DNA of 64,000 nucleotides, taken from NCBI RefSeq assembly GCF_004344915.1, contig NZ_SKFG01000013.1, positions 78,129 to 142,128 on the forward strand, read 5' to 3'. The position numbers and the translations under genes were made by a program. This document shows, piece by piece, positions 35,330 through 44,144 of this stretch. The stretch comes from Paenibacillus albiflavus (GTDB taxonomy: Bacteria; Bacillota; Bacilli; Paenibacillales; NBRC-103111). How positions within the stretch are numbered: position 1 is the stretch's first letter; the number at the start of each line of letters is the position of its first letter. The notes beneath the pieces are model-generated. The model ran no database searches. It was not told the origin of the DNA and saw nothing but the letters and a program-made list of their open reading frames with translations.

Positions 35330-36682
35330 GTGGTAGTACTTATTGTTTTATTAGTTCTATATATCATTCAGATCGCCTTGATAATGATATTGGAGCGCAA
35401 GCGGCCATCCAAAGCTGTTGCTTGGATGGTTTTGATGTTTATATGTCCGTTTATCAGCCTGATCGCTTATTTCTTTATTGCGAAGCAGTACAGGCGTTCA
35501 ATCCAAGAAAAATTAAAAATAGAGTCGTTAACGACAGAATATCCCATATCCGGATGGACCGATGATAATGAAGTACAGGTATGGAGTGATGGCAATGCTT
35601 TCTTCGATGCCTTATACCAAGCGATTGAACAAGCAAAAACATCCATATTATTTCAATTCTATATCATAAACGATGATGTGTCTGGCAGGCGATTTGAACA
35701 AATTTTATCATCCAAAGCTAAGCAAGGCGTACAGGTTAAGGTATTGTATGACGGCCTCGGCAGCAGTAAATTAACCAAGGAATACATCAATCGAATACAA
35801 GCAAGCGGGGTGGAAATTTATGCTTTTCTCCCCGTGATTACTTCTTTATTCAAACGAAAAATCAACTACCGCAATCATCGCAAAAATGTTGTGATTGATG
35901 GCGTTATTGGATTTATGGGCGGATTTAATATCGGTGATGAATATGTAGGCGGAGACAGTAAGTTAGGTTATTGGCGCGATACGCATCTGCAGATTACGGG
36001 AGGCGCTGTATCTTACTTGCAGCAGTTGTTTCAAATTGATTGGGAGCTTGCAAGCGGTAAACAGCTCTCGTTTGTTATGCCGCAAGAGGATATGGAGAAG
36101 TCAGCGGACAGCGGACATATGACGGAGTCTCAAGCTAAAGCGTCCATACAGCTCGTCACCTCAACCCCGAGTTTAATTGATGATGTCATTTATGAGACAT
36201 ATTTAGATGTTATTACATCGGCACAGCACAAGCTGTATATTGAAACACCGTATTTCATTCCGGATGAAGGGATGAAGACTGCACTAAAGATTGCGGTTAA
36301 AAAGGGGGTAGACGTTCGAATCATTCTTCCGTCTATTTCCGATCATGCGCTAGTACAGTGGGCAACAATGTCGTTCGTGGAAGATATACTGTTACATGGC
36401 ATTCGCGTTTATCAATATGAAGCGGGTTTTCTACATGCAAAGGTTATGATTATTGATGACAAGGCGATTGTGGGAACAGCTAATTTTGATGTACGCAGCT
36501 TCTATAATAACTTTGAGATAAATGCGACGATTATTGATGAACAAGTCACTAACCGGTTATTAGATGACTTTTATCAAGATATGAGCGGCAGCCTAGAGCT
36601 TAATCTTGCGGAATATAGACAACGTCCGCTTATGGTGAAAATGAGGCAATCATTTGTTCGAATGATTGCCCCGCTCTTTTAG
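35330..36682 (+). CDS. cls: Cardiolipin synthase, phospholipase D type
   Basis: A 450-residue membrane enzyme that joins two phosphatidylglycerols. Two N-terminal helices (1-50) and two HKD motifs are seen: NHRKNVVIDG with FMGGFNIGDEY, and HAKVMIIDDKAIVGTANFD. Slightly shorter than the usual 480-510 residues. GTG start behind GGGGGAG. Its 3' end overlaps the convergent NHEJ polymerase gene by 33 bp. Confidence 0.93.
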   Translation: MVVLIVLLVLYIIQIALIMILERKRPSKAVAWMVLMFICPFISLIAYFFIAKQYRRSIQEKLKIESLTTEYPISGWTDDNEVQVWSDGNAFFDALYQAIEQAKTSILFQFYIINDDVSGRRFEQILSSKAKQGVQVKVLYDGLGSSKLTKEYINRIQASGVEIYAFLPVITSLFKRKINYRNHRKNVVIDGVIGFMGGFNIGDEYVGGDSKLGYWRDTHLQITGGAVSYLQQLFQIDWELASGKQLSFVMPQEDMEKSADSGHMTESQAKASIQLVTSTPSLIDDVIYETYLDVITSAQHKLYIETPYFIPDEGMKTALKIAVKKGVDVRIILPSISDHALVQWATMSFVEDILLHGIRVYQYEAGFLHAKVMIIDDKAIVGTANFDVRSFYNNFEINATIIDEQVTNRLLDDFYQDMSGSLELNLAEYRQRPLMVKMRQSFVRMIAPLF

Positions 36683-37564
36683 AATATGAAGGATGGGATG
36701 CAGATTCTGCTGGGGAACTTTCGCAATCAGATCGCCATACTCGCTTAATCGACTTGAAATTGTATGCAGATTATAATCTTGAATTCGCACACCAGCACGT
36801 ACTTCATCCCAAAAGAGAGGAGTAGATAAGGTTGCATGTTTCTTAGCCCGAGGTGTGTAAGGCGCAGATAAAGTTTTGCCATACCAATGCTGCAAGTAAT
36901 CGATATAGATCCGATTGCCGCGATCCTTCTTCAAGCGTTCAATTGTAAAAATATCGGGATATTTCTGTACGGCATAGCTTCCAATAAAATGCCCAATGGT
37001 TCGCAGCTCATCAAATGTATAGCCAGATTCGATCGGGACATAAATCTGAATGCCCGTTGCTCCAGAAGTCTTGGGAATCGATTCCACTTGCAGGGAATGG
37101 AGAATGTCACCAATTAAAGCTGCTGCTTCCATGATACGAGGCTCTTCCTCCATACTTGGGTCTAAATCAATAATCCATTCAATCGGCTTGTCACTCTGAA
37201 TAAAGTGGAATGATGGATGAAACTCAATGCAAGCCAAATTACCTAACCAAATTAAGGTCGCTAAGGAATCGAGATTCACATATTCCACATCATCAATTGC
37301 TGCTGTGCGGACGAACGCAGGCAGTGGCTTGGGCGCATTCTTCTGATAAAAAAATTGCTGATCGACGCCATGCGGATAACGAATCGTAGTTAAATAACGA
37401 TCTTTGCAATAACGAAGCAAGTAAGGCGATAATTCGATTAACTTTTGCAAGTAAATTAATTTCGTGATCCCTGCATCAGGCCATAGCAGTTTATTCGGAT
37501 TTGTAATCGTGATACGATGCCCTTCGATTTCAATCGAACCTTTGCTTGGGTATTCGGCAGCCAT
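36650..37564 (-). CDS. ligD: NHEJ DNA polymerase/primase, LigD polymerase domain
   Basis: A 304-residue stand-alone archaeo-eukaryotic primase domain as found in LigD. Seen: NPNKLLWPDAGITKL at the start, the catalytic DLDPS, and SGATGIQIYVPI. It fills gaps and adds ribonucleotides at breaks held by Ku. In most bacteria this domain is fused to the ligase; here it is a separate gene, 15 bp downstream of the ligase gene. Confidence 0.92.
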   Translation of the reverse strand: MAAEYPSKGSIEIEGHRITITNPNKLLWPDAGITKLIYLQKLIELSPYLLRYCKDRYLTTIRYPHGVDQQFFYQKNAPKPLPAFVRTAAIDDVEYVNLDSLATLIWLGNLACIEFHPSFHFIQSDKPIEWIIDLDPSMEEEPRIMEAAALIGDILHSLQVESIPKTSGATGIQIYVPIESGYTFDELRTIGHFIGSYAVQKYPDIFTIERLKKDRGNRIYIDYLQHWYGKTLSAPYTPRAKKHATLSTPLFWDEVRAGVRIQDYNLHTISSRLSEYGDLIAKVPQQNLHPILHILKERGNHSNK

Positions 37565-37579
37565 TTACGCTTCACACCT

Positions 37580-38479
37580 TTACCATACGATTTGAACAAT
37601 TTTGGGATGTCTAAGTACCCCGCTAGCTGTAATTTCGAGACCTGTGACATGGCAAGCGATATACGGGTAGAAAGTGATGAGTTGCTCTTGCGTAGTCATT
37701 TCAGGTGGCGAAGCCCAGGGCAATTGATCAGTTTGATGCGAAGACGCATACTGCATGAGTTTCTGCCGCTGTGCTTCAGATAAGCCTAGGGACACACGTC
37801 CAAAATAATCGCCGTCAAGTTCCATAACGAGCGAGGCTACTTTGCCATTTCGAATAATGAGACCAACGATTTGCACAAGGCGATTAATCGCGATTTTTTT
37901 CTTAAACCAATCGGAATGCTGCTTGCCTTCGCGGTAAGGTGATGACAGTCGCTTCGAGATAACCCCTTCCCAGCTATGCGCCAGGACCCAATTCCAGAGT
38001 GCTTGTCCATTCGCGACTAAATCTGTAACGAATAGATGGGGTGTACGGGTTGGAAATTGATCAAGCAGCATGGCATGTCTTGTTTCATAAGGTAATGCCC
38101 GAATATCCTTATCATCCACATAAAGTAGATCAAATAAGACATAGCATAAATGATAACGTACCTGCTCAGTTCTTCGTCCAATTCCACTTGATCTCTCTCT
38201 CTGCAATACCTTCTGAAAATTAGGCTTCTGCTCTACCGTATCGAACATAATTATTTCTCCATCCAGCATGATGCGCCTAGGTAGCTTAGCTAACATCTGG
38301 GCGATTTCGGGATATACCGAATTCTTAAGCAGCATTCGCTTGGAATAAAGATCTACTTGTCCATCCTCAAGTGTTGCGATTGTACGTACACCATCCCATT
38401 TGAGCTGATATCCCCAATCGTTACCCTCCATCAGTTCAGGCTTTGCAATTGGGGACATAGGTTTATTCGGCAGCTTCAT
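37580..38479 (-). CDS. ligD: ATP-dependent DNA ligase, LigD ligase domain
   Basis: A 299-residue ligase. The nucleotidyl lysine lies in LKWDGVRTIA (motif I), motif III is MLDGEIIMFD, and VISKRLSSPYREGK is motif IV-like; an OB-fold end follows. There is no polymerase or phosphoesterase domain. The ATG at 38479 comes one base after the ku stop, so the two are coupled; the in-frame opening up to 38548 overlaps ku and lacks a ribosome site. Confidence 0.92.
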   Translation of the reverse strand: MKLPNKPMSPIAKPELMEGNDWGYQLKWDGVRTIATLEDGQVDLYSKRMLLKNSVYPEIAQMLAKLPRRIMLDGEIIMFDTVEQKPNFQKVLQRERSSGIGRRTEQVRYHLCYVLFDLLYVDDKDIRALPYETRHAMLLDQFPTRTPHLFVTDLVANGQALWNWVLAHSWEGVISKRLSSPYREGKQHSDWFKKKIAINRLVQIVGLIIRNGKVASLVMELDGDYFGRVSLGLSEAQRQKLMQYASSHQTDQLPWASPPEMTTQEQLITFYPYIACHVTGLEITASGVLRHPKIVQIVW

Positions 38480-38480
38480 T

Positions 38481-39353
38481 CTAGGAAACCGTATCCTTCG
38501 CTTTGGCAGGACGACCGCGTTTGCGCTTAGGAGCGGCTGCTGATGCACTTGGAATACTAGGTTCTGTTGGAATCATCATTGCAGGTGGTTTGGTTGTTTC
38601 TAAACTTGCTTGTAGGGCGGACATCAGGTCGATGATATTCGATTCAGGTGCTTGTGGTGCTGTCTTGATTTCTTGACCATGAATTTTTTGCTGTATGGCA
38701 TCCTGTAAGGCTTGACGATACGAATCTTGATATTTACCGGGTTCAAAAGGCGTTGATAACTGTTCAATTAGCATTTTGGCCATCGTCAGTTCTTTGTCAT
38801 TTACGACATTCTGCTCAGGTAAATTGGGAACTTGCGCAATAGGTCTAATTTCATCGGGATAAAAGATAGTTTCCATCGACAAGCAATTATCGATAACTCT
38901 TATTGCCGCAAGTGAGCTCTTGGACCGGATAGACACATTGGCTATTCCGATCTTACCTGTTTGCTTCATGGCTTCGAGAAGTAAGCTGTAGGCGCTTGTG
39001 CCTGTATCGGCAGGTGACAAGTAATACGTCTTTTGAAAATAAATCGGATCAATATCGGCTAGTTGAACAAAATCAAGAATTTTAATTTCTTTGGTGACCT
39101 CACCAGATAATGTCTCCAGCTCATCTTTGGTAAAAGTAACGAAGCGACCTGGCTCATACTCATAGCCGCGACTTGTTTCAGACCACTCTGTTTCACGATC
39201 ACAGGTGGGACATTTGCGTACATAAGCAAGTGGTGTATTGCATACCTCATGTAAATACCGCATGGAAATGTCTTTGCTTTCTGTTGCCGCAAACATTCGG
39301 ACAGGCACATGTACGAGCCCGAATGAGATGGCTCCTTTCCACATCGTATGCAT
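38481..39353 (-). CDS. ku: Non-homologous end joining protein Ku
   Basis: A 290-residue Ku core protein that rings broken DNA ends and recruits LigD. Seen: MWKGAISFGLVHVPVRMFAAT at the start and the zinc-finger-like CNTPL...CPTC. The C-terminal tail is basic (KRKRGRPAKAK), resembling an AT-hook and likely to bind DNA. ATG 39353 follows AAAGGGG; the upstream frame to 39467 is not supported. First gene of a ku-ligase-polymerase operon, which in Bacillales usually acts in spores. Confidence 0.94.
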   Translation of the reverse strand: MHTMWKGAISFGLVHVPVRMFAATESKDISMRYLHEVCNTPLAYVRKCPTCDRETEWSETSRGYEYEPGRFVTFTKDELETLSGEVTKEIKILDFVQLADIDPIYFQKTYYLSPADTGTSAYSLLLEAMKQTGKIGIANVSIRSKSSLAAIRVIDNCLSMETIFYPDEIRPIAQVPNLPEQNVVNDKELTMAKMLIEQLSTPFEPGKYQDSYRQALQDAIQQKIHGQEIKTAPQAPESNIIDLMSALQASLETTKPPAMMIPTEPSIPSASAAAPKRKRGRPAKAKDTVS

Positions 39354-39510
39354 AGGTCTTCCCCTTTCTATATTCAGTAATAAATGCAGACATAAATAGG
39401 AGTAGTATTCCTGAATGGAGGCTTTGCTATGAGCTTGGGAATGAAGCTGACTATCTATGGAGAACATGAGGAGGAAAAATCTATAACCATTAATATTGGA
39501 GGGAACAGGT

Positions 39511-39723
39511 ATGGAAGAGAAAAATCAAGCTGTTCGTGAAGCGGGCTTATTTAATGGATTGTCAGACTCTGTTAATGAAGGACGAGATAAATACGATGTA
39601 GATATTGATCGAATGGTTAATGAGGGGCTTGGCGGCGGTAATGTAACTCAGCAGAATGGATTGATTGAAGCCTCAACAACCGATACAATTATTGAAGGGG
39701 AAAATTTGGGCGAAGAATCATAA
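39511..39723 (+). CDS. Small acidic protein of unknown function
   Basis: A 70-residue, strongly acidic protein (NEGRDKYDVDIDRMVNEGLG), with no Cys and no membrane helix; probably disordered. GGAGGG precedes the ATG. It lies divergently from ku, which may suggest a spore-related role, but I recognise no family. Confidence 0.55.
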   Translation: MEEKNQAVREAGLFNGLSDSVNEGRDKYDVDIDRMVNEGLGGGNVTQQNGLIEASTTDTIIEGENLGEES

Positions 39724-39737
39724 ATGAATTGTTCTGT

Positions 39738-39767
39738 TTGCTACAATTCCTATAGGAAGGCTATAAT
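39738..39767 (+). promoter_or_regulatory. Sigma-A promoter of thiL, giving a very short leader
   Basis: TTGCTA (39738-39743), an 18-nt spacer and TATAAT (39762-39767). Predicted start near 39774 leaves about 9 nt before the thiL ATG, so no room for a normal ribosome site. Confidence 0.5.
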
Positions 39768-39782
39768 ATATGAAAGCATGTG

Positions 39783-40826
39783 ATGGACTTGAAGGATGAA
39801 TTTGCGCTGATTGATCTGCTGACTTGCGGCGGGCAATCAACCCATTGGCAGCGAGAACGCGGTGTTGGCGTTGGAATAGGCGATGATGCGGCTGTAGCGG
39901 GCATCTCACCTGGCTGCTCGCTAGTTATGGCATGCGATACGATGACCCAGCATGTGCATTTTGCGAGCTGGTCCATGCGCGACGAGGACATCGGATTTAA
40001 GGCGATGGCCTCGAATATTAGCGATATGGCCGCTATGGGAGCGGTACCGCGTTATGCGCTGATCGCTTTATCGGTGCCGAAGGGAACCGATGAAGCGAGA
40101 TTGCAGCGCATTTATGCAGGTATGTACGAGTGTGCGAGTGCATACGAGGTTGCGATTGTAGGCGGTGACACGACCGCCTCGATATCAGGGATCGTGATCA
40201 CGGTCACGATCCTGGGTGAAGTCGAAGCAGGCCGCGCCCTGCTTCGCTCCCATGCAAAGACGGGCGACGCCGTCTTTGTGACAGGCGCCCTCGGCGGATC
40301 CGCCGCAGGGCTTGCGCTGCTAGAGCATGCACAGCGCAGCGGAGCTGCCGCCGAGGCAGCGATACAAGCGCCGCTGCTGCAGGCGCTTGCTCTTGCGCAC
40401 CAGCGGCCTGCGCCGCAGGTTGCCGCTGGGCGGCTGCTCTTGCGCACGGGGCTCGGCCGTGCGCTCAATGACATCTCCGATGGCATCGCCAGTGAAGCCG
40501 CGGAGATCGCGGAAGCGTCCCGCGTGGGGCTTGCCATCGAAGAAGCGCGCCTGCCGCGCCCGGCGGGGCTGGACGCGGCAGCGCAGCTGCTTGATACGCC
40601 GCCGCTGGAGTGGATGCTATACGGCGGCGAGGATTATCAGCTCCTTGGCACCGTAGCCAAGGAGCATGTGCATGAGCTTGAGGCTGCATTCGAAGAGCAT
40701 GGCCTCAAGCTGTATGTCATCGGTTATGCGACCGATGACTTTAGCGGTGTCCGTCTGCTGCGCGCAGACGGCACTGTGGAGCCCCTAGCTAAGAGGGGCT
40801 ATAATCATTTTGCGACAAAGGATTGA
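39783..40826 (+). CDS. thiL: Thiamine-monophosphate kinase
   Basis: A protein of about 347 residues of the PurM/ThiL fold that makes thiamine diphosphate from the monophosphate. Seen: FALIDLL, GIGDDAAV, MACDTMTQHVHF, ASNISDMAAMGA, VGGDTTAS and the C-terminal YGGEDYQLL. The start may be ATG 39783 or GTG 39780. The central part (about 40200-40640) is very GC-rich compared with both ends although the reading frame is continuous. First gene before the t6A operon. Confidence 0.95.
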   Translation: MDLKDEFALIDLLTCGGQSTHWQRERGVGVGIGDDAAVAGISPGCSLVMACDTMTQHVHFASWSMRDEDIGFKAMASNISDMAAMGAVPRYALIALSVPKGTDEARLQRIYAGMYECASAYEVAIVGGDTTASISGIVITVTILGEVEAGRALLRSHAKTGDAVFVTGALGGSAAGLALLEHAQRSGAAAEAAIQAPLLQALALAHQRPAPQVAAGRLLLRTGLGRALNDISDGIASEAAEIAEASRVGLAIEEARLPRPAGLDAAAQLLDTPPLEWMLYGGEDYQLLGTVAKEHVHELEAAFEEHGLKLYVIGYATDDFSGVRLLRADGTVEPLAKRGYNHFATKD

Positions 40827-40832
40827 TTCGGC

Positions 40833-41315
40833 TTGAAGCCTATTTATACCTATATATCAGAGAATGAACAAGCGACTGAACGATTAGCGAGGTTCATTGC
40901 TGAAGCGGCAGTTCCTGGAACTGTGATCACGCTGGATGGTGATCTTGGTGCAGGTAAGACCAGATTCTCGCAAGGATTTGCGCGAGGTATCGGTGTGCAA
41001 GGGCTCGTGAATTCGCCCACTTTTACGATTATCAAAGAATATGAAGGAGCTAGGCTTCCTTTTTATCATATGGATGTTTATCGCATTGGTCTGGAAGATG
41101 CAGACGACTTGGGACTTGATGAATACTTCTATGGAAATGGCGTGACGCTGATCGAATGGTCGACTCAGATCGAAGAGATTCTCCCAAGCAATCGTCTTGA
41201 AATCGTCATTAACCGAACGGGTGATGAACAGACGGAGCGGACTTTTACAATAATCCCGCACGGTGAGCCGTATCTCACATGGTGTCATTCGTTAGAGGGG
41301 AACAGGTGGAACTAA
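40833..41315 (+). CDS. tsaE: tRNA t6A biosynthesis ATPase TsaE
   Basis: A 160-residue P-loop protein of the t6A complex (with TsaB and TsaD), which modifies A37 of ANN-reading tRNAs. Walker A GDLGAGKT and the switch region [12 protein letters not shown] are present. TTG start with AAGGA upstream. Overlaps the tsaB start by one base. Confidence 0.93.
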   Translation: MKPIYTYISENEQATERLARFIAEAAVPGTVITLDGDLGAGKTRFSQGFARGIGVQGLVNSPTFTIIKEYEGARLPFYHMDVYRIGLEDADDLGLDEYFYGNGVTLIEWSTQIEEILPSNRLEIVINRTGDEQTERTFTIIPHGEPYLTWCHSLEGNRWN

Positions 41316-42163
41316 TGGAAGCAAACAACGAGACAATTAAACCAGAATATATACTTGGAATCGATACATCGACGTCCAATATGACCATTGCGCTGCTCAA
41401 GAATGGCAAGGTTGTACAAGAGCATGATACAGAAGCGGTCCGCAATCATTCCGTTCAGCTGCTGCCGAATATTCAATCGCTGCTTAAGGATGCCGAGATA
41501 AAGCCGAAGGATCTATCGCTCTTAGCAGTTGGACAAGGCCCAGGTTCCTATACAGGTGTGAGAATCGGTGTAACGACTGCCAAAACATTCGCATGGTCAC
41601 TCGGAGTTCCGCTTATTGGGGTGTCGTCCCTTCACGCGATGGCACGAAGCGGCTTACGACAATATGCAGAGGTAAATCGTTGTGACATAAAAGCAGGCAA
41701 GCAGGCTCGTTATCTTATTCCATTGATGGATGCTAGAAGGAATCAAGTATTTACGGCAGTATACAGGCACGGTAATGTAGATGGTGAGGGAGCAGGATGG
41801 GACTGCTTAAAGCAGGATGGCATTCGGTTAATGCCGAAGCTGCTTGAAGAGGTGGCTGAACTGCTAGCTGGACAATCAAGCCAGAAAGATGCGATGGAGC
41901 AGCCATTAGAAGTTATTTTTGTAGGAGAAACCGAATTATTTGCCGAACAGATTAATAGATTCGAAGAAGAGTTCGGAAATGCCAAGTTCAAGGTGGCGAT
42001 ATTTCCTTCTAGCATTAGAGGTGCGGAAATTGGCTATCTTGCGAATGAACGCTGGCATGAATCTGATGCTAAGACGGATGACGTATTCGATTTCGTGCCG
42101 AATTATGCACGGCTTACAGAAGCAGAGGCTAATTTACTGAAAGCTAAACAAGAAACCAAGTAA
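41315..42163 (+). CDS. tsaB: tRNA t6A biosynthesis protein TsaB
   Basis: A 282-residue ASKHA-fold scaffold partner of TsaD. Seen: ILGIDTSTSNMTIALL, HSVQLLPNIQSLL and GQGPGSYTGVRIGVTTAK. Longer than the roughly 230 residues of many TsaB proteins, with an insertion around 125-185. ATG 41315 follows AGGTGG; a GTG at 41306 is possible. Confidence 0.93.
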   Translation: MEANNETIKPEYILGIDTSTSNMTIALLKNGKVVQEHDTEAVRNHSVQLLPNIQSLLKDAEIKPKDLSLLAVGQGPGSYTGVRIGVTTAKTFAWSLGVPLIGVSSLHAMARSGLRQYAEVNRCDIKAGKQARYLIPLMDARRNQVFTAVYRHGNVDGEGAGWDCLKQDGIRLMPKLLEEVAELLAGQSSQKDAMEQPLEVIFVGETELFAEQINRFEEEFGNAKFKVAIFPSSIRGAEIGYLANERWHESDAKTDDVFDFVPNYARLTEAEANLLKAKQETK

Positions 42164-42174
42164 GGTGGAGAACG

Positions 42175-42678
42175 ATGGAACAGCAATCACCCAAGATGGT
42201 ATCTTCAGATGGCAATCGATCCTTGGAGTTTCGTCTGATGACCATAGAAGATATACCTCATATTGTAAATATTGAGCGCGAATCGTTCACGACACCTTGG
42301 TCAGCTACAGCATTTATGAATGAATTGACGAACAATCATTTTGCGAAATATATGGTTATGGAATGCGATAATGAGATTGCTGGTTATGGCGGTATGTGGA
42401 TCATTATGGATGAGGCGCATGTCACGAATATTGCCATTACAGGAAAGTTTCGCGGAAAAAAGCTTGGCACAAGACTTCTTAGCGAAATGCAGCGCACGGC
42501 TGCATTCCTTGGAGCCATTCGAATGACGCTTGAGGTGCGCAAGTCGAATGATATTGCCCAGAACTTATATAAGAAGCTAGGCTTTAGCATTGTGGGGGTT
42601 AGACCGAAGTACTACACGGATAATAACGAAGATGCCCTGATCATGTGGGCGGATTTGCCGAAGTATACAGATGATTGA
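42175..42678 (+). CDS. rimI: Ribosomal protein S18 alanine N-acetyltransferase family GNAT
   Basis: A 167-residue GNAT acetyltransferase with the acetyl-CoA site VTNIAITGKFRGKKLGTRLL and the RimI hallmark NDIAQNLYKKLGF with a C-terminal YY. It lies between tsaB and tsaD as in B. subtilis. Protein substrate not proven in Firmicutes. Confidence 0.9.
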   Translation: MEQQSPKMVSSDGNRSLEFRLMTIEDIPHIVNIERESFTTPWSATAFMNELTNNHFAKYMVMECDNEIAGYGGMWIIMDEAHVTNIAITGKFRGKKLGTRLLSEMQRTAAFLGAIRMTLEVRKSNDIAQNLYKKLGFSIVGVRPKYYTDNNEDALIMWADLPKYTDD

Positions 42679-42690
42679 GAGATGGTTAAA

Positions 42691-43713
42691 ATGACAGAAA
42701 CGAATATAACCTATATCATGGCAATTGAAACTAGCTGTGATGAGACAGCAGTCGCCATTATAGAGAATGGACGTATCATACGTTCGAATGTCGTGTCCTC
42801 GCAGATTGATACGCATCGTCTCTATGGAGGCGTCGTGCCTGAAATTGCTTCACGTAAGCATGTGGAATCCATAACATGGATTATACAGCAGGCGCTTGAT
42901 GAAGCAGGCATTACTACCGATGATTTATCCGCAATTGCCGTTACACAAGGGCCAGGGCTTGTTGGCTCGCTGCTCGTCGGCGTTATGGCAGCCAAAACTT
43001 TGGCGCTTGCTCTTGATTTGCCATTGATCGGCGTTCATCATATTGCAGGACATATCTATGCGAATCAGCTAGAACAAGAACTGCTGTATCCCTCAATTGC
43101 TTTAGTCGTATCGGGCGGTCATACGGAGCTTGTTCGTTTAACGGAGCCGGGCAGCTTCGAGATTATAGGGCAGACACGGGATGATGCAGCGGGTGAAGCA
43201 TACGATAAAGTTGGTCGCGCGCTTCATTTGCCTTATCCAGGCGGTCCGCATATCGATCGCCTTGCTCATGAAGCGGAGCATGAAGTAACGATGCCTCGTG
43301 CATGGTTGGAGCCAGATTCGTATGATTTCTCCTTCTCTGGTCTCAAATCCGCTGTGCTCAATACGTTGAACCAAGCACAGATGAAGGGCGAAACGATTGA
43401 CCCTGCGGCAATCGCTAAGGGATTTCAGGAGTCCGTTATCGACGTCCTCGTGACCAAAGCAGCGCGCGCCGTCCAGGAATTCGGCGCAAGTCAATTGCTG
43501 CTCGCTGGTGGTGTAGCGGCCAATCGCGGCTTGCGCACGCGGCTTGCCGAAGTCTGCTCGCAGCTAGGCGTTCCGCTCATCGTTCCACCGCTGAGCTTAT
43601 GTACAGACAACGCGGCGATGATCGGTGCCGCCGCTCAATTGAAATGGGACAAGCAAGAATTCGTGTCCCTTGATTTCAAGGCTGACCCGATGCTGCCGCT
43701 TGAAACTTGGTAA
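42691..43713 (+). CDS. tsaD: tRNA t6A threonylcarbamoyltransferase TsaD
   Basis: A 340-residue metal-dependent catalytic subunit of the t6A complex (formerly Gcp). Seen: AIETSCDETAVAI, the metal ligands HHIAGHIYAN, VSGGHTEL, and AGGVAANRGLR. ATG 42691 is favoured by GAGAG 9 nt upstream over ATG 42682. Ends at a strong terminator, followed by the DnaA-box cluster. Confidence 0.96.
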   Translation: MTETNITYIMAIETSCDETAVAIIENGRIIRSNVVSSQIDTHRLYGGVVPEIASRKHVESITWIIQQALDEAGITTDDLSAIAVTQGPGLVGSLLVGVMAAKTLALALDLPLIGVHHIAGHIYANQLEQELLYPSIALVVSGGHTELVRLTEPGSFEIIGQTRDDAAGEAYDKVGRALHLPYPGGPHIDRLAHEAEHEVTMPRAWLEPDSYDFSFSGLKSAVLNTLNQAQMKGETIDPAAIAKGFQESVIDVLVTKAARAVQEFGASQLLLAGGVAANRGLRTRLAEVCSQLGVPLIVPPLSLCTDNAAMIGAAAQLKWDKQEFVSLDFKADPMLPLETW

Positions 43714-43730
43714 TGATCTAATTTAATTGT

Positions 43731-43766
43731 ATGCCATCTCTTTGCTGAAGAGATGGCATTTTTGAT
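43731..43766 (+). terminator. Terminator of the t6A operon
   Basis: Perfect stem atgccatctc / gagatggcat with a 9-nt loop and a T-run. Confidence 0.88.
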
Positions 43767-43818
43767 TTTTTAGAGATGCTTTGCCTGTTCAAATATACAC
43801 AGGCATATGTGTATTAAG

Positions 43819-44072
43819 TTATCCACAGGGTATGTGGATGATGTGTATAAGTAGCTTAAAGTCAATTACAGCGCAACTTTTGGAGGTGTCCATTTTTGGG
43901 ATAAGAACTGAGTAACTTTTTCACTAATTTTTGTGGATAATGGGGATAAAACTGTTATCAATTAAGAAAATTGGCGAAATAACAGTATTTTAGGCGTGAT
44001 TTGTATGTGGATAACCATGTGTAAAAGTGTATTTTGTGAATAATTAAATGATAAAAATAAAAGTTATTCACA
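43819..44072. promoter_or_regulatory. DnaA-box cluster downstream of tsaD
   Basis: Six matches to TTATNCACA: 43819-43827 (+, TTATCCACA), 43842-43850 (-, TTATACACA), 43932-43940 (-, TTATCCACA), 44006-44014 (-, TTATCCACA), 44035-44043 (-, TTATTCACA), 44064-44072 (+, TTATTCACA), plus TCATCCACA at 43833-43841 (-). No ORF or dnaA/dnaN is nearby, so this is not the origin. B. subtilis has a DnaA-box cluster at the same gene (gcp = tsaD), one of several that titrate DnaA. Confidence 0.85.
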
Positions 44073-44100
44073 ATTGTCTGTATATTTTGCGAAATTAATA

Positions 44101-44132
44101 ACACCCCATCCTTGTTAATAAGAATGGGGTGT
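44101..44132 (-). terminator. Terminator of the stalk-domain gene
   Basis: Stem acaccccat (44101-44109) with atggggtgt (44124-44132), 13 bp after the minus-strand stop. Confidence 0.7.
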
Positions 44133-44144
44133 GTATATTTTGCA

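Noticed and set aside
40112..40537. 141-codon minus-strand ORF and a 109-codon plus-strand ORF within thiL
   Set aside because: Both follow from the GC-rich patch; their Ala/Arg/Ser-rich composition is what shadow frames give.
43819..44072. Chromosomal origin of replication
   Set aside because: Many DnaA boxes but no dnaA, dnaN or recF beside them; better explained as a DnaA-titration cluster.
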